NCBI GenBank assembly: GCA_002633005.1
Contig: NMRA01000190.1
Span: 215,625-279,624, forward strand
From: Phoronis australis
Lineage: Eukaryota > Phoronida > Phoronidae
Reading direction: 5' to 3'
Length of the DNA stretch: 64,000 bases
The notes beneath the pieces are model-generated. The model was not told where the DNA came from and did not search any database. It was given only the letters and a program-made list of their open reading frames with translations. Numbering within the stretch: the first letter of the stretch is position 1; each line of letters begins with the position of its first letter. A program made the translations under genes and the position numbers. Below, one piece after another: positions 27,001 through 42,000 of this stretch.

Positions 27001-30000
27001 TGTTGGTTACATTCACGAATAACTTACTGTTGCATTGTAAGCAGCAGTGCAGACATTAACAGTAATGTTTTGAATAGCCAAGTCATGTGCGCTAAATTTT
27101 TTTCAGTTGTCCAACTAGGCTCGTGAGTGTGTTACACAGGCAATTTTTATTAGTTGATCATGATCGTAAAAGGGTTTTCTGCACAATTTCACATAAACCT
27201 TGAATGGTGTGACGTGTTATAAATCGTCGGTAAGAATTCTTATCAGAAGTTGATATAATTTCCGTTCAGGTTTATCATCAGTCATGATAATTTTGAAAAT
27301 AAAAAATGACAAATATTTTTTTTGCGAAATCAAAGGAAGTGCACTTTACTTTAAGTCAGTCATTTTATCGCGAGTGAACATTAACAGTCAAATTTGTCTC
27401 TTCCATGTTGCCTGTTCAGGAGGCAGATGGCATGGAGACTTGTGTTGTGGAGAGTCGAACGCGGCAGATAAACCAGTGTATCAACTCTTGTCAGCAGCAG
27501 ATTGAGTCTCAGGGTTCGTGTGGACCGCCTCGGCTTGATGCTGGTAAGTGGCCTGAGTTGAAACTGGGTTTGTGGGCTGGAGTTGCCCCGGGTTCACCTC
27601 AGTTGACCAATGAGGTGTCTGTAAATTGGCTGATGTAAGTCACGGGGAGCATGCACTTGACAGCAGCTGGATCTCAGGTGGTCTGAGGTCAACTGGGTTC
27701 ATGGGTAGTCAGTAGTCTGGCAGCGACTGGCATGTTCATCAAGGAACCTGGTTGTGGCTGGTACCTGAAAGTTAGTGGGATCAGATGAATACAATGTGTC
27801 TCCTGGAAACTTGCAGGATTCCATTTGAAGCACAAAATGTTAAGTAGTGAATTCTCAAAAGAGTCGGTTATGCATAGAGACGGTCTTGTTGAACATTTCC
27901 AGTAAATAAGATACATGAAGCTTACTTGTACTTTCCTTATCACAGACTATGTTATGGGTTTTCATTACTGATGTGACTTCTGTTACTATTTACCTTGTCA
28001 CTGTATAGTTATAGCTGTTTCATATTATTATTCATCAAGTATTGTGATGTATTGTCACTCTACTCCTGGTTACATACTAAGCATGTGTGCAATGAGGCAT
28101 GCCAGTTTGGTTACGATAGGGCCACCGCAGAGGGAGACCTATGAGCTGTCTATGAGCTGGCAGCTATCGTCAAGACTGAAAATGCTACATGAACTATCAG
28201 CTCAGGTGTCGCTCGCTCTCTTGAGGCACACAGTTGAGATCGCTGCTCCTCGTCTGCAGTGGCCCTTAAAAACTAGCTGTGACATTTCTTGTTCTGTGGA
28301 ATTTGTAGTGATTAGTGCAAGTGTACCCATTTTGACACCTTTTCACATTACTTTGTATTTTCATATAAATTCTGTCAGGGTATTTCTTCAGAAGCTTAGT
28401 TCTCAATGTAATATGAATAAAACATTTTCATGGGCTTTCGAATGCTGTCACCTAGGAGGAAATCAATCAAGATAATAAAATTTTACGAGCGATGTAAGAG
28501 AACTCACCTGCCTCATGAAGGTGTGTACCCACAGTCAACACTCCACATCTCAACTTTTGCGAAAGCATGTGTCCAGAACTCATGACTTCCTGGCAATAAA
28601 TCATATTTAAATTTAAGAATTTTCAGTGCTATTTAATGTACATTTCTGCTTCAAACCAGTCATATTTTAAATCTGAAAACTTCCCAGTCGTCTACTTCAA
28701 GATTTTGATACTTGTGTTCAGAAAAGCAAGATTTTGCGCATGTGCGATTCAGTAAACAAGGTGGCAAACACTTAGTGCAGGCTGTTTGTATCGGAGACTT
28801 AAACAGAATTCACTGTAAAGGCCAAGAACATAAAATACTTGTTTATTCAGAGAAAATTGTAGGTGGATAGTGGATACATTGTTGTTACAAGCATTGATCT
28901 TTCTTTTGGTAACCGTGACAGCATTTTGCTATTTAGTAACAGTAATAAAACTGGGTAAGTTGCTGGCTCCTGTTCGCTTCTAATCTTTGAATTATTTTTA
29001 TGGATTTTGCTTTATTCTTATTGGCAGTTAATGATAACTTGAAATTTAAATGCATCAGTTGTTGCATTGTTACAAATGGTTCACAGTTATTATAATCATT
29101 TTCATGACTGTACCAAAAACGTGCGCTTTTCCAGACCTGCCCCTCCCCTGAAAGTGAACAAAATTGTTGAGAATTTTATAGGCCAAAGTTTGTTAAACAA
29201 ATTGAATTGTACGATTGTGTGGTTTAAACTTCACGACTTGTCATCAGTACGACGTTCTAATAAACATAAAACAACTATTTTGATAATTCAAACAATTCCC
29301 ATGTGAAAAAAACAGTGAATCGTTCATTGAGTTAATGTCTTTTCACATGGACATTTTCAAAATGTACACCAGCAGCAATGCCCCCCTCCCCAAGTTGTAT
29401 GTCTTGTACACATGTGAAAGTGGTCATAGCTGTAAACTGTCTGCTGAGGCTTACTATCAACCTGACATCTGTTAACAGTACTAATAGTGGGCTTAAACCG
29501 CTTACTCGTGTTGAAGAACTTATATTTAAAATTGTTTGTGACTTAGATGAAAAGTGATTGGGCAGAACAGTGTCAGAAGCTGTCTCAGTTGGTTTGACAT
29601 GGCTGCTCACTTTTTGGGCCGAGCACAGTGTCATGAAGTTGACTTATCCTGGCCTCTCATTTTATGTGCCGTACACATTCTCAAGCAGTTAACTTAACAT
29701 GGCCAATCATTTTTTGTGCCGAGCACAGTGCCACGCAGTTGACTTAATATGATTGCTCTTCTTATGTGCCAAGCACAATGTTGAGCACTTGACTTATCAT
29801 GACCACTCATTTTATCTGCTAAGCACAGCGTCAAGTAGTGGAATTAACATAGCCGCTCATTTTATGTGGCGAGCACAGTGTCAAACAGTTGACTTGGCGT
29901 GGCTGTTCACTTTATGTGCCAAGCCTTAAGTCAAGCAGTTGATTTGGCGTGGCTGTTCACTTTATGTGCCAAGTCCTAAGTCAAGCTATAAGGCACTTCC

Positions 30001-33000
30001 AAAACCCATAAATCACTTCTAATCTGATTAAGGAACAAGTTAGTACTAATTTTGAAATGATATGTGGGCAAAATCAGTTTTAGTCTTTTAAGCATAACAC
30101 GAGTGCTTGGCAGCTTTGAACATGTGTAATGTGATGCCATGGCTTAACATGACTTGGATCATGAGGATTGTCCTGATATTGCTCAAGTCACTTTAAGCAC
30201 AATACTTGTTTTTGGCAAGAATGATGAAGTGGAGACGAAACAGTCTTCCTCTCTCGTAAACGGCATTGGCATTCTCATAAGTTTTGTTTCTCACGAGCTA
30301 CATCTCTTTACTTTCAGTTAAGTGGTTTTTTAATACTGACTTCTTCTCATAAGCCAAAATTATATTCTTATTAGTGCAATTCTCTTCTCATTATGGTCCC
30401 AGCCATTTTGATACTCGACTAATACCAATCATTAGCTACAAAGTGACAAGCATGTGACTCCTGTCAGACCTGAAAAGAAATGTCACTGGTTTATGAGAAA
30501 AAAGTTCTCGTTGGAAAGAAAATTAATGCATATTGAGAATCCCAACAACATCAAACAGAGATTGTTTGTGATGAAGTTGGAGTGTTATGGGACTGTTCTA
30601 ATGTGAGTTATAGAGCTCGCTTCCAGATGTTTGAGCTTGATCACAAAAGAGGTCTTCTCGGGTTGTTTCAACAATGTACGTGGAAACAGACCAGCGAATG
30701 GCCTGCATTCTGCATCATACTGTACGTATGCTTGCTGGTCCTGCGCGAAACGAAAAGTGATTATGCCACCTACTGCGCATATGATGACATGTTCGGCTTC
30801 ACGCTTTTATTCTGACTACTTCGGGTCTTGGGGACAGCGTGTCTGTGTGTCAGCATGTCAGGGCTCGGTCAGCTTTGAGCATGGAATGCTTTGGAAATAT
30901 GGGTGCTTTCATATCTGACTGCTGCCTGTTGGTTGTAAGCAGTGAGCAGACATCAGTCTGTATAGTTTTTGTTTGATTTTGTTCCCTTTAACTCCTATAA
31001 TGTATATACCGTGTCCGTTCAGGTTAACGCCCCTCTAATGAACCTGCCTGGCATCACAAATAGTAACATGACTTAGATAACTTACTGATATGGCCTTTTA
31101 AGACTGTGTTTAGAATAGTTCCTCTTTCTAATGAACGGGGATTTGTAGGTTTGGGAAGAACTGTAACTTCCAGATCTTATTCACTCGACCGTCATTTTAA
31201 AAATTAGCCTCTTTTTAGGTTGAAGAAATCCATTTGAGACATAAAACATATTAATAGAAGGCACATGAAAAAAATCCCCTTTTGCGCCGTGTATAGTTCA
31301 GTAGCAGTCCTTTGTTATCACACACACTTCGTTGAAAACACGACTAAATATTTTGTAGTGTTGGAAGAGTCTCCTTTCTTCAGGAGTGCAGCCATAGAAA
31401 AACACCGAGAGACATAAACAAATTAAAACACTTAGTGTCCAAAATCCACTCATGCTTTAGATTATGGGGGTAATGACTTTGCCATGTAGTAATCTATATG
31501 TATGACGAAAAAAATCGCTCGTGCGACTAAGGCCTATACAAGCGCCCCTGCGTAACATCACGTGACCGTAATAGGCCTATTACGCAAAAAGCTCCACCGA
31601 AGTATGGATGTGATGACTTACTGTGCATGCTGCAGCCAAGAATAATGCTTAAAAATGAGAATTTAACATTTCTGGCATTTGTAGTTACTTGAACAGAAAT
31701 GGAACTAATGTAGCAAAAATTACAGTGATAAATATGACTTAAAACAAATAAATAATATATTATAACAGTATGCTGTATCAGAGCGTAACAGGTAATTTGA
31801 TATCCATCTTAATCTTCACCCGAGCTTATCTTAAGTTTTTATTGTAACTTTTTACAAAATAAACGTGTATGTATGTTAGTGTAAATTAAATTAAAATTTG
31901 TTCTCTCAAATGTTAATTGGGTGCACAATTTACCCATCGTAGTCTGGTACTTGTCTTCATTTTCATTCTTGTGTCGTGGTTTAAAGGCCCAAACAGCACT
32001 TACTAGTGCAAGGCAAAAAGGTAAACTTCAAGCTACAACAAATGAAGTTACATAGTGGCAGTTAATCTTTGCATTGAATCAATCATTGAACTCCACTCGA
32101 CTCATTCTTTGTTCATGAATTGGGTATTTAGGAAAACTAACTCGTCATAGTAAAAGACAAGCCAAGGGTTGCACCCCAAAATATAAAACAAAACACTGGT
32201 CTTAAAAATGGTGCTGCGTGGTGTGTTAAATGTTTTCTGGAACACCCAACAGAGATATACCCAGTAAAGAAGGTGTTGACTATCAAAAGGCGAGGGCATA
32301 GACTCGGGTGGATATTATTTAGTGAAAGTTGGCATCATTCATTGAATGTTGTATTTAGTTACCTGTTCACTACTAATTTAAGTCGGTTGCATTTTTAAGT
32401 CATGTTATTTCAGCAGTGCCTGTTGTCTAGTAATAAATGTATAACTTGCTGCTACTGCAATAAACAGATCAAGTGTAACTTTATCATGTTGTCTTTAGAT
32501 GGACATCCCAACTGGGTTAAATCTTCAAGACAAGCTTGTTTATTGAATGATGTCATGTATATTGTTAAGCTGTAGCCACCTGACGGTTGGTAATGCCACA
32601 TGATTGCTGTTGTCCAGCATATAACTTGAAGCCACTGACCCCAGAGTTTATGATGGCTGACTTATATGTAAATCAATGAAGATTGCTTACAACAGGTGAA
32701 ACTTGATAGTGAGTTCAGCTTCTCCAACTCTCACTTCAAATGGGATGGCCTGCTTGTGGTACGGTGAAGTCTCACCAAGTTTGACGGAATTGCCATAATT
32801 GATTGCTTTTTAATTTTAATAGGCTTCTAAGCTAGTTGTGAATACCCACAGATTCTCACAACATTATCCAATGGCAGCTTTTGTGTGTAACTGATAAAAC
32901 CTTTATTTTGAGCTACTTTTTGAAATGAAGAAATTCACTTGTCTGTCATCTTGTGTCCTGAATGCGTGAGATTTGGCATTATGTCCTCCTCAGTCACACC

Positions 33001-36000
33001 CAGGTGTTGTACCCAATATCACTGTGGTGTGTATAATTAAATATAACTATTTTGTTGTCCATCCATGACATGATGGACATGCCAGCGTATGTGTAGGAGT
33101 GATGTTTACTATCCATGTTCCTTTTGCAGATGTGGATGAAGACATGAAGGACTACTATAGGAGACAAGGTCTGTGTAAGGGCAAGGAGTGTGACCAGATA
33201 CATACTGTGAGTACTGCATCTGTTTACATGTTACCACGGGTCTCCTCCACCAACAGCCTGTTCAAAGCAAGGTTACAGTACACCTGACTAGTCAAATTTG
33301 GAATTACAAATTAAAATTAGCTATCAAAATTTATTTGAGGAGCACCAATGCCAGTGTGGAAATCTTAGGAGTGAGTGCTGTGATTGGGGTCTGTTGGAGA
33401 TTACCCTTGGGCTATTCCATTCGCACCATATTATTCTGTATATATGGAGATCCTAGTACGTTTTTCTGAATAGCCACTGTAATGTTTTCACTAAAACCTC
33501 GAGACGGCTATGCTGCTTATCATATAGTACAATGTATTCTTTGTTACTTTCTTGATAGACTTCAACAGAAAGGACAGCTTCCTTGAATGTTTTGTGTTGA
33601 GACATCAGTTATAAGTGTATTCTCTCCTGAAATTTTTCACCTTTGTGCTCTTAATAGATCTCATCAAAGGACAAGAACCGTCCACACATCAAACTGGAAT
33701 TCATCAACGGCTTGTGGACGCAGCGCCTCCTATTTGCTGACAAGATAACAGACATCCAGTTTGGTGATTCTGACTGTATCTTCTTCAACGATGGCTCTCG
33801 TACGCCCGCCTGTGATAAGGAGGAGTACAAACCATTTGTAAGTGGTCCCTGTTTTCTGCTTTCTGGTAGAATGGCGCTTTTCTCGCCTTGTTCTATGCAA
33901 CTACAAATTTTTCGCTTTTTTCACTTTACACTTTATTCACATCTACAACCTTCGCCTCTTAGGCTGACTCAACTTTATTACACTTTGGATTAAGACCACT
34001 TAGTACAGGAGATTGACTAGGCTTGGTATGTGGCAGTGCAGAGCTACTGTTATGTTCACAAAACTAATTACCCACAAGTATGGAATTTTCTTATTTGATG
34101 ATTTTTTTGTTCATTAAAGTAATTTAATGGTGTAGTGATAGACCTTTATAGAGAAACCTTTTGAACCCAGAGATTCATTAGCTACGGAAATCTTATTTAA
34201 ATTGAGTGTGGCTTTTCATTGGCATTCAGGATCAGGCTGTTTGTGGAAGTATTGTCTGATTGAGACACTACTTCAGACGTGGGAAGTTTTTGTTCCGTGA
34301 TGCCACAGCAACTACCAGAGATGTAGATCTTAAGCACTTGTAGATAAACGTTATTTGTATCGAGGTATAGGTGGGCCATCTTCGGGCACCAGTCAAATTT
34401 GGTTACCTTGATTTCGTTATCAAGGTCATGATGAGGTTTTGGCTCTGGAGAGAACTGTTGTTAGCATGAACACTCAGGAAGGGAGGTTTACGTTATGTTT
34501 ATATTTAGTAGTAACGTGAAGGTGGGGCAGCTCCAGGAGGCAGTCGGTTTAGGGTGACCTTGACATCATTTTCAAGGTTACAGCGTGACGAAAATAAAGT
34601 TTTCATTTGGGAAAATGTTGTTTGCGCAATATCTCCTGAAGACATTTTTCAGAAGCCAACTGACTTTGGGCAAACTTGAATTGGTTTTCAAGGTCATAGC
34701 AAGAAATATAAGAGCAGGTCAATGTCTCAACAAGGGATTTTGTTCACACTTTGTACCAAAGTGAAGGTCGAGCATTGCCAGGAGCTATTGAAATTTGGTG
34801 ACCTTGACATCATTTTCAAGATCATAACATTGTCTACTTGGAAAATGTCATTGGTGGGTTGTCTCAAGAAGGAAGCTTTTTTGTTTTGTTCCTATTTTAT
34901 GCAGAGGTGCAGTTCACAGCAAAAATTGTTGAAGCAACGTCACGCCATGCACTGTTTGAAAGTTTATTTTTAAAGCAAACTTTTCTTATTTGAGAATTTT
35001 CAGAATTGTAATTCCAATATATTTGGTACGGTAATTTTTCACTTGTCTTGCACTGAATTGATTGCCAAAATGATCATCTTTCCAGTTTTCAAAGCCTATT
35101 ACTTTGCTACAAACAATGGAAATTTCTACCAAATGTTGCTTTGTAATATCACAATAGGAACCATGCTACACTAGTAATACGTAGACAAATTTGGCAATGT
35201 AGAATTTCACTTGAAGGGCATACTGTGTGCTTATAAGTGAACAATTACTGTAATAAAGGGTTTCAGAGGTGTTCATCTGGCTTAATTTTTGGACAAAAAA
35301 TATATTACGACATGAATTTGTAGCCTTGAAAATACTTATGTCCTGATACGGCAATGGACAATTTGGTCACCCTCTGACAAATGGTTGGTGAACATGATTT
35401 GAAACTGAAATTTGTTTTTTAAGTGTGTGGCAAAAACTTTTTGATTGCAACTTAAAATATTAGAAAATATTGAAGATTGTACAGGATTTCACTTGCAGAA
35501 TAAGATTTTTAGTTTGAAGGTTACATAACATCTTCAAAATGGGTTGGCAGCCCTGCTGTGGGCAGGTGGAGCTGTGGGCTGTCTTTATGGCTCTTGTTTT
35601 TGTTTTAAACCAACTGCAATCATTTTAGCTTGACAATCCATTTGACCATGTGAGGTGGGATGCTATACCTTGGGAGTGGATTATCAAATACATGTCGAAG
35701 GGTGTTCAAGAGGCGTTCCGACAGCACGTAGGTGCCAGCATCTATGAGGGTGCACGGAGTTGGGAATGGGGCGTTCAAATTTTAGTTATTTTATGTTACT
35801 GTTCTGTTAGCATCTTTGTCATGTCATGGACATGGTTGTGTATGTCTGTGGTCCTGTATTTATCCTGGCTGGAATTTTCCGTTTTCCGTCCCACTTTCTT
35901 TTGCCGATACCAAGTTGAAAAGGATTCCGGTGTTCTTTCTTTCCGTATTGTGTTACTTATTACTGGCAACTTGTTTGCTAAACTAGGAGGGACTGGTGTT

Positions 36001-39000
36001 TCTCGTGGTGGTGATGGTAATCCTGAGGTCGTTAAGAGCAGCACTAATCACGACAGTTATAGCTGCTGTGATTACTATATAATTACTCGATAAAACAAAA
36101 CATTGTCAGGTGCACTTTGTATTTTATTCAATCTTATACAGAACATTCCTAACCTTGTTCTTGTACGGATGAATTTCATAGTCCATCAACTTTAGGATAG
36201 GGTTATTAAATGTCTAGCACCATATTCCATCTGTCCCTCATATTGTGGTCTTGTGTCCCTCATATTGTGGCCATCTGTTCCTCATATTGTGGCCATCTTC
36301 CCTTCTTGTCTTAACTAACATGTGTTCGTGTACTGTTCTGTGGTTGGAAAAAACATTGGGGAAAATGTAGATTTGTTTTCAGTGTCTCGGTTTTAAAGCT
36401 GTGGTCAGTCACTTGCTTTATAGGTCAACTTGACACCCAATCACCTTACCTTGGTGCAAGTGACTGTGACCGCTTGCTGATCGAAACCAACTTGCTCTAG
36501 TGTGCCATATGTGTGCCACCTTTGAACATGGCAGAAATCATGCTAAATCAAGTTAAAGGAGAATTCTGGGAATTTGACGTTTAACCAAATGTTAGAGCTT
36601 GAAATTACAAAATAGATATTAACTGGAGTACCACTTTTGTGGGCCCACATGTGTTTATATGATGTTGACAATGGATGATGACGATTTTTGGATGGATCTG
36701 ACTACTGGTGTGCCCCCTGGTAGCAATTTTAGTTTTACGTTTACCCCTAAACTTCAAAGGTCCTCACTGGATTTTGAAAAAAATTTGAATACGGGCATCT
36801 ATTGGCGAGATGACACCATCCTCCCATTTTCCGATGGAATCAAGGTATTTTACGCCCCCTGTTTTCGAATCTATCTATCAATCAAATCCTTCTGAGAATT
36901 ATTTTGAAAATTAGCGTAATATGTTCTCAGTGTGAAGAGGACGGTTGACGATGACAACTTTGACTACTGTGCCGCCCCCTAGTGGTAGAGCATGATACAA
37001 TCTATATGCTGAATGCTCGAACAAGCTACGGTAACATAATACAAATGTTTCTCAACAATGCATGTATTCCCAAAGTCAAAGTTTTTAATACATCTGGTTC
37101 AGCTCATTCGAACACGCTCACGTCACAATTGTATTGTATTTTTGTGGATAGGAAACTAGACGAAAAATGAAGCTGTGTGGATAGAGAAGTTTTTGAAGAA
37201 TGAGCAGCTGAAAAAGTTATGTTATGGTTGTATTAGTGGAGTCATGTGACTGAGTGGAAAACAATTGGAAAAGGCTATCGTCTAGAACTTTTTGAAAACG
37301 AAAAGAACTAATGAAAATGGAGCTGTGTACTAGGGCCTAAAACTAACAATGATGGCATACTGAATCTGCAAGGGGCTAGTTGACAGGTTTGCTGATGGTT
37401 TGCAGACCAGCTGGCTGTTTTCTGACCTGTCAGTCAAAAGTTTGTAACTGGTGCTGTTGTTAATATCGAAATGGCCTAGAAGTAGTTAGGAATTACCAGG
37501 CTTTTGCAAACAAAAACTGGCAATCGAATTACTAAGCAAGTGATAAAATGAAGGTTTTGCAATAGGTAAATACAGTGTAGATAAGTGATGGACTATTGCG
37601 ATGTCAGCTTCAGGTATCGCGAATGAACAATTAATTTTAACCATTTTATCTTCTACAGCATGTTATCCAGCCATCTTGTACATCGTTTTTTGCTCGAACA
37701 TTCAGCTAAGGTCCAAAAATCCCAGAATTTCCCTTTGACCTGATGCTAATCGTTGTGTGACCAACCACCTGGTGCAAGGCAGAAAGGTTGTGATGCAATG
37801 TGCACAGTGTGTGGTCATCCATCTGATTCTCATGTCATTTTGCTGAGCCATGTGTGGTGCAATTTGCAGGTCAGACTGGATCAGTGGTGACAGTATGAAT
37901 GCCTGCTGTTCTTATTGAAAGTTGATTGGCTGTCAAGATGCACTTGATGATCACGACTGTCATGAGTGCATTATATAGACACTACTGTCTCAACTCATTA
38001 CATGTGAAGAAGTGAGGCATAGACACCTGCAGTCTTTGCAGAGAATCTAGAAAGCAGATTGTCTACTGAAAGCAGATTATCCACTGAAATCACTTTTCAG
38101 AGTGGACAATTATGACTGAACCAAGCTGTGTGTTCTACTTTCTTTTATTCAGTGTACTCCTGTCTGTGTATACTAATTCTTACAGCTGATTCACTGTGGT
38201 TGCTCTTGTTTTGGGGAATAGCAGAACGAGACAAATGTTCGTATTGGCATTCTGCCTTTCTTAATGTCTACTGGGTCTTCTGTTTTGCCACTGTTCTACA
38301 AATTGTGTAACTATCCCACATCGCCCTGTTCTAGTTTGGCACAGCGTAACTGAGACGGAACATTCACAAAACATGTCCACAGTTTGTAAGTAGTCCCACT
38401 GTTGTGCGACTCGTTGAGTGCATGCGTTCACCTGGCAGTTGTCTCCCCTTAGACGCTGGTAGTCTCGACGTCGTCACTGTCATCCTGAGCGTGTACTGCT
38501 GGTGTTCTTGTTGTTGTTATAATTGTTGTTGTTCTGACATGCTGACAAGTGTAACAAAGTTGGAAAATTTATGAGGACCACGCTCCCAACTCAAAGATTG
38601 GTTCGCTTNCCTTTGACCTGATGCTAATCATTGTGTGACCAACCACCTGGTGCAAGGCAGAAAGGTTGTGATGCAATGTGCACAATGTGTGGTCATCCAT
38701 CTGATTCTCATGTCATTTTGCTGAGCCATGTGTGGTGCAATTTGCACGTCAGACTGGATCAGTGGTGACAGTATGAATGCCTGCTGTTCTTATTGAAAGT
38801 TGATTGGCTGTCAAGATGCACTTGATGATCAGGACTGTCTTGAGTGCATTATATAGACACTACTGTCTCAACTCATTACATGTGAAGAAGTGAGGCATAG
38901 ACACCTACAGTCTTTGCAGAGAATCTAGAAAGCATATTATCCACTGAAATCACTTTTCAGAGTGGACAATTATGACTGAACTAAGCTGTGTGTTATACTT

Positions 39001-42000
39001 TCTTTTATTCAGTGTACTCCTGTCTGTGTATACTAATTCTTACAGCTGATTCACTATGGTTGCTCTTGTTTTGGGGAATAGCAGAACGAGACAAATGTTC
39101 GTATTGGCATTCTGCCTTTCTTAATGTCTACTGGGTCTTCTGTTTTGCCACTGTTCTACAAATTGTGTAACCATCCCACATCGCCCTGTTCTAGTTTGGC
39201 ACAGCGTAACTGAGACGGAACATTCACAAAACATGTCCACAGTTTGTAAGTAGTCCCACTGTTGTGCGACTCGTTGAGTGCATGCGTTCACCTGGCAGTT
39301 GTCTCCCCTTAGACGCTGGTAGTCTCGACGTCGTCACTGTCATCCTGAGCGTGTACTACTGGTGTTCTTGTTGTTGTTATAATTGTTGTTGTTCTGACAT
39401 GCTGACAAGTGTAACAAAGTTGGAAAATTTATGAGGACCACGCTCCCAACTCAAAGATTGGTTCGCTTGCAAAGACTTATAGGGTTGGTCAACATTAAGA
39501 AGGGTTTTGTAAGTTTGGTGATGTTAGTGATTTCACCCATTTATAGAAATCGATTTCTGGGGGAGCTCTTTCACATTAGGGTTGTGGTGACGTGTTCAGA
39601 AACAGAGTATGAAAAGTCCTCTATGGGGGCTCTTGGAACCATTTGAAATATTGGACAGAGAATGGATTCCCTGTGACATGGTAACGTTCTGTTGCTGTAA
39701 CGTTTTTTAATGTTTTGAGAATTCTGTGACCAAATTTTGACGTGTAGTTCGAGTTAGTGTTTTGTTGAGTTTATTCTATGTCGCATCGTTTTTTCACAAA
39801 TTGTAAAATCAAGAAAGTCATTGTTATCAATGAAAAATATTGCATCTCGCATATGTGTCGAAAATTTAGTTGGTGCGACTTGTACATGCAAAAAAATATT
39901 GAAAAAGGTGCAACAATTCAGGCTTCCCTGTGAAATTTTGAAGTTTTGAGATCTGATAAATAAATTTATTGTGACTTGTCGTTAAATGACATCAGTCCAT
40001 TCTTTCATGTGGGAAATGAGAATGAGGTATCAATATTTCTCAGAATATTTCCTCTTTAAAGACCATCAAAATATTTCATGTTGCTCACTTGTCTACAGAA
40101 GCATTGTCAGCTTTTCCTAAGCCTAGGCTGCATACTTGATGTTCAGCAGTGTTTAAAGGAAAATTTTTGGATTTTTGGATGATGGGGTAAATAATAGGAA
40201 CTAAAATGACTTGGATAACTAGAGACCATGATTTTAGTAAACAATTAGTCGAAATCCACACTTTCCCAAAATTGAAAGTCGTTACTTGAATTCACGGTCT
40301 TTTTCTCCCATTTAGTGTTATTACAAAATGGCCGTTTTGGTTTCTCCACGTTGCTCAAGTCATCAGCCAGTTCCTGGATCTGGTAATGCAGTGAACACTT
40401 CTGTCAGTATTTCTTCCGAGTTTTAGGAATTGTGAAATCCAACAACAGAGGGCTTTGATAAGCGTGCCCGGATCGGATTCAGAAATGTCAGAAATGTAAG
40501 CTCTAGTCCATAGTGTAATTGTTCCGAGTGATGAGTACTTCTTCCACTGGGATGCGGTAGAGAGCTACCAGTTTGAACCGAGCTCTACTGAGTAAGAGTG
40601 TGTAACTCTGTTCAAATTGAGCAACACACTGGTAATGTATTCAGCCGGGTACGCAACAACTCACTCGCTCTATTCTGCGTGCTTGCATTTACCGAGTCCA
40701 GCTCCAGCACGTCAGTGGACTCAGTCTGTTGTTGGATTACAAATATAACAACAATTTACAATTTGAAGAACTGTCACGAATTATTCTCCTCGATTTTAAG
40801 TACAGGACTTGAGAAATTGCGAACAAAGACAGCAATTTTGCAATTGCATAAAATACCTGTGAATTCATGTGACGTCGATTTCCGGTTTTGGGAAAGCTTG
40901 GATTTCGACGAATTATTTTTTTCAAGGTGGAATCCAGTTATCTAAAAAGTTGTTTGAGTTCCTTTTAATACCCAAATGCCAAAAAGTCCTAGAAGTTTCC
41001 TGTAACCAGTCTTCCTCCTTTGTTGCTGTAGTGTTGCTATTGTATTGTCTGCTTTGATTTTACAGGTGTCAGGCTGAATTATGTTATTTCGAGTCACTGA
41101 AGTCTTGTATTCGTATTTGTTTGTTTTACCCTCCAGATTTCGGAAACTCGACAGGAGTATGGCCCGGAAATGCCCGTCAGCCGAGAGTATCGTTTGATCC
41201 TGCCCAACCCGGTAAATGCCTTGCTCTTCTTGACATTCAGTCTTAATTCCTCGAGGCAGTTGCCATAACAACCAAATAATGTGCATCGCCAAGGCGACAC
41301 TGTCCCGTTTCTTGCTTGCCAACTTTGCCGTATCGCATTTTGGCTTGTTGTGTTGCATGACTAGTCTGTGTCCAAAACATGTTTGTCGTTGTCGTGTAGA
41401 TTTTGTTTGATTTATGGCGACGCTAGTTCATTGTGTATCTGTTGTTTGCCTCAGTCAGGGCTAAACTCGCTTTCACTTGTTTTTTACCTTTTCTGTTTAC
41501 TTCTGGTACATACTCGGGATGAGCGTAGGATTATTTTCACTTCATGATTGTCAAGTGCAAGTTAGTGTTTGATGACCCCTAAATTTGACCTGCAATCTCT
41601 TAGTTCAAACTCAATATTTCGAATTCAGACTTTGTTAAACTTATACTCAGCTAGATGTTCAAGACATCCATTAACTCTCAAGGGCAAAATAATAAACACA
41701 ATGTTTTAAGTTTTTATTTTGTATGTGGTTCTGAAATTATCAAACGTGGCTCGAAGTCAGATTGGTTACATCATATATGACTAGTTGATGTTGATTATAG
41801 GTTTAGTGAAAACCTAGAAGTCAGTCATATGGAAAGTAATTCCAAATCATTCAACAATTAGCCAAAACATCATTTCGCTCAATGATTGTCGATGAGACAA
41901 GATTTATTGTTTTGCTCTCCAACCTGTTCTAATTGTACTAGTAGTTGAAAGACCCTGTATGTCTTGTTCAGTGCAATTATTTCTATCGTTTTGTTACCTG

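Larger units (their letters stand above)
27544..33129 (+). other. TTC17 intron 17
   Basis: 5.6 kb intron. Holds the 50 bp minisatellite at 29585-29985, a fragment of the fold-back element family at 31440-31500, and a third copy of the dispersed repeat near 32815. No coding exon seen. Confidence 0.8.
35728..41136 (+). other. TTC17 intron 20
   Basis: 5.4 kb as assembled. Contains a short cctcatattgtgg triplicate (about 36233-36295) and an apparent assembly duplication around N 38609. Near 36595-36975, sequence resembles the ccactaggaggcgcc repeat family of 59.9-61.4 kb. No exon recognised. Confidence 0.75.

Noticed and set aside
28044-28475. 143-residue plus-strand frame in intron 17
   Set aside because: No recognisable domain, no consistent splice sites, and composition typical of chance frames.
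35728-36093. Frame extension past exon 20 (147-residue frame)
   Set aside because: Read-through of the intron after the gtaggt donor; hydrophobic, low-information sequence not matching TTC17.
36659-36895. 78-residue acidic frame MMLTMDDDDFW...
   Set aside because: Lies in a dispersed repeat related to the 59.9-61.4 kb family; no conservation argument.
38128-39170. Two almost identical 60-residue frames starting MC(S/Y)TFFYSVYSCLCIL
   Set aside because: They lie in the two copies of the probable assembly duplication; no domain or splice support.
40598-40945. 115-residue frame in intron 20
   Set aside because: No family resemblance and no phase-compatible splice sites to flanking exons.
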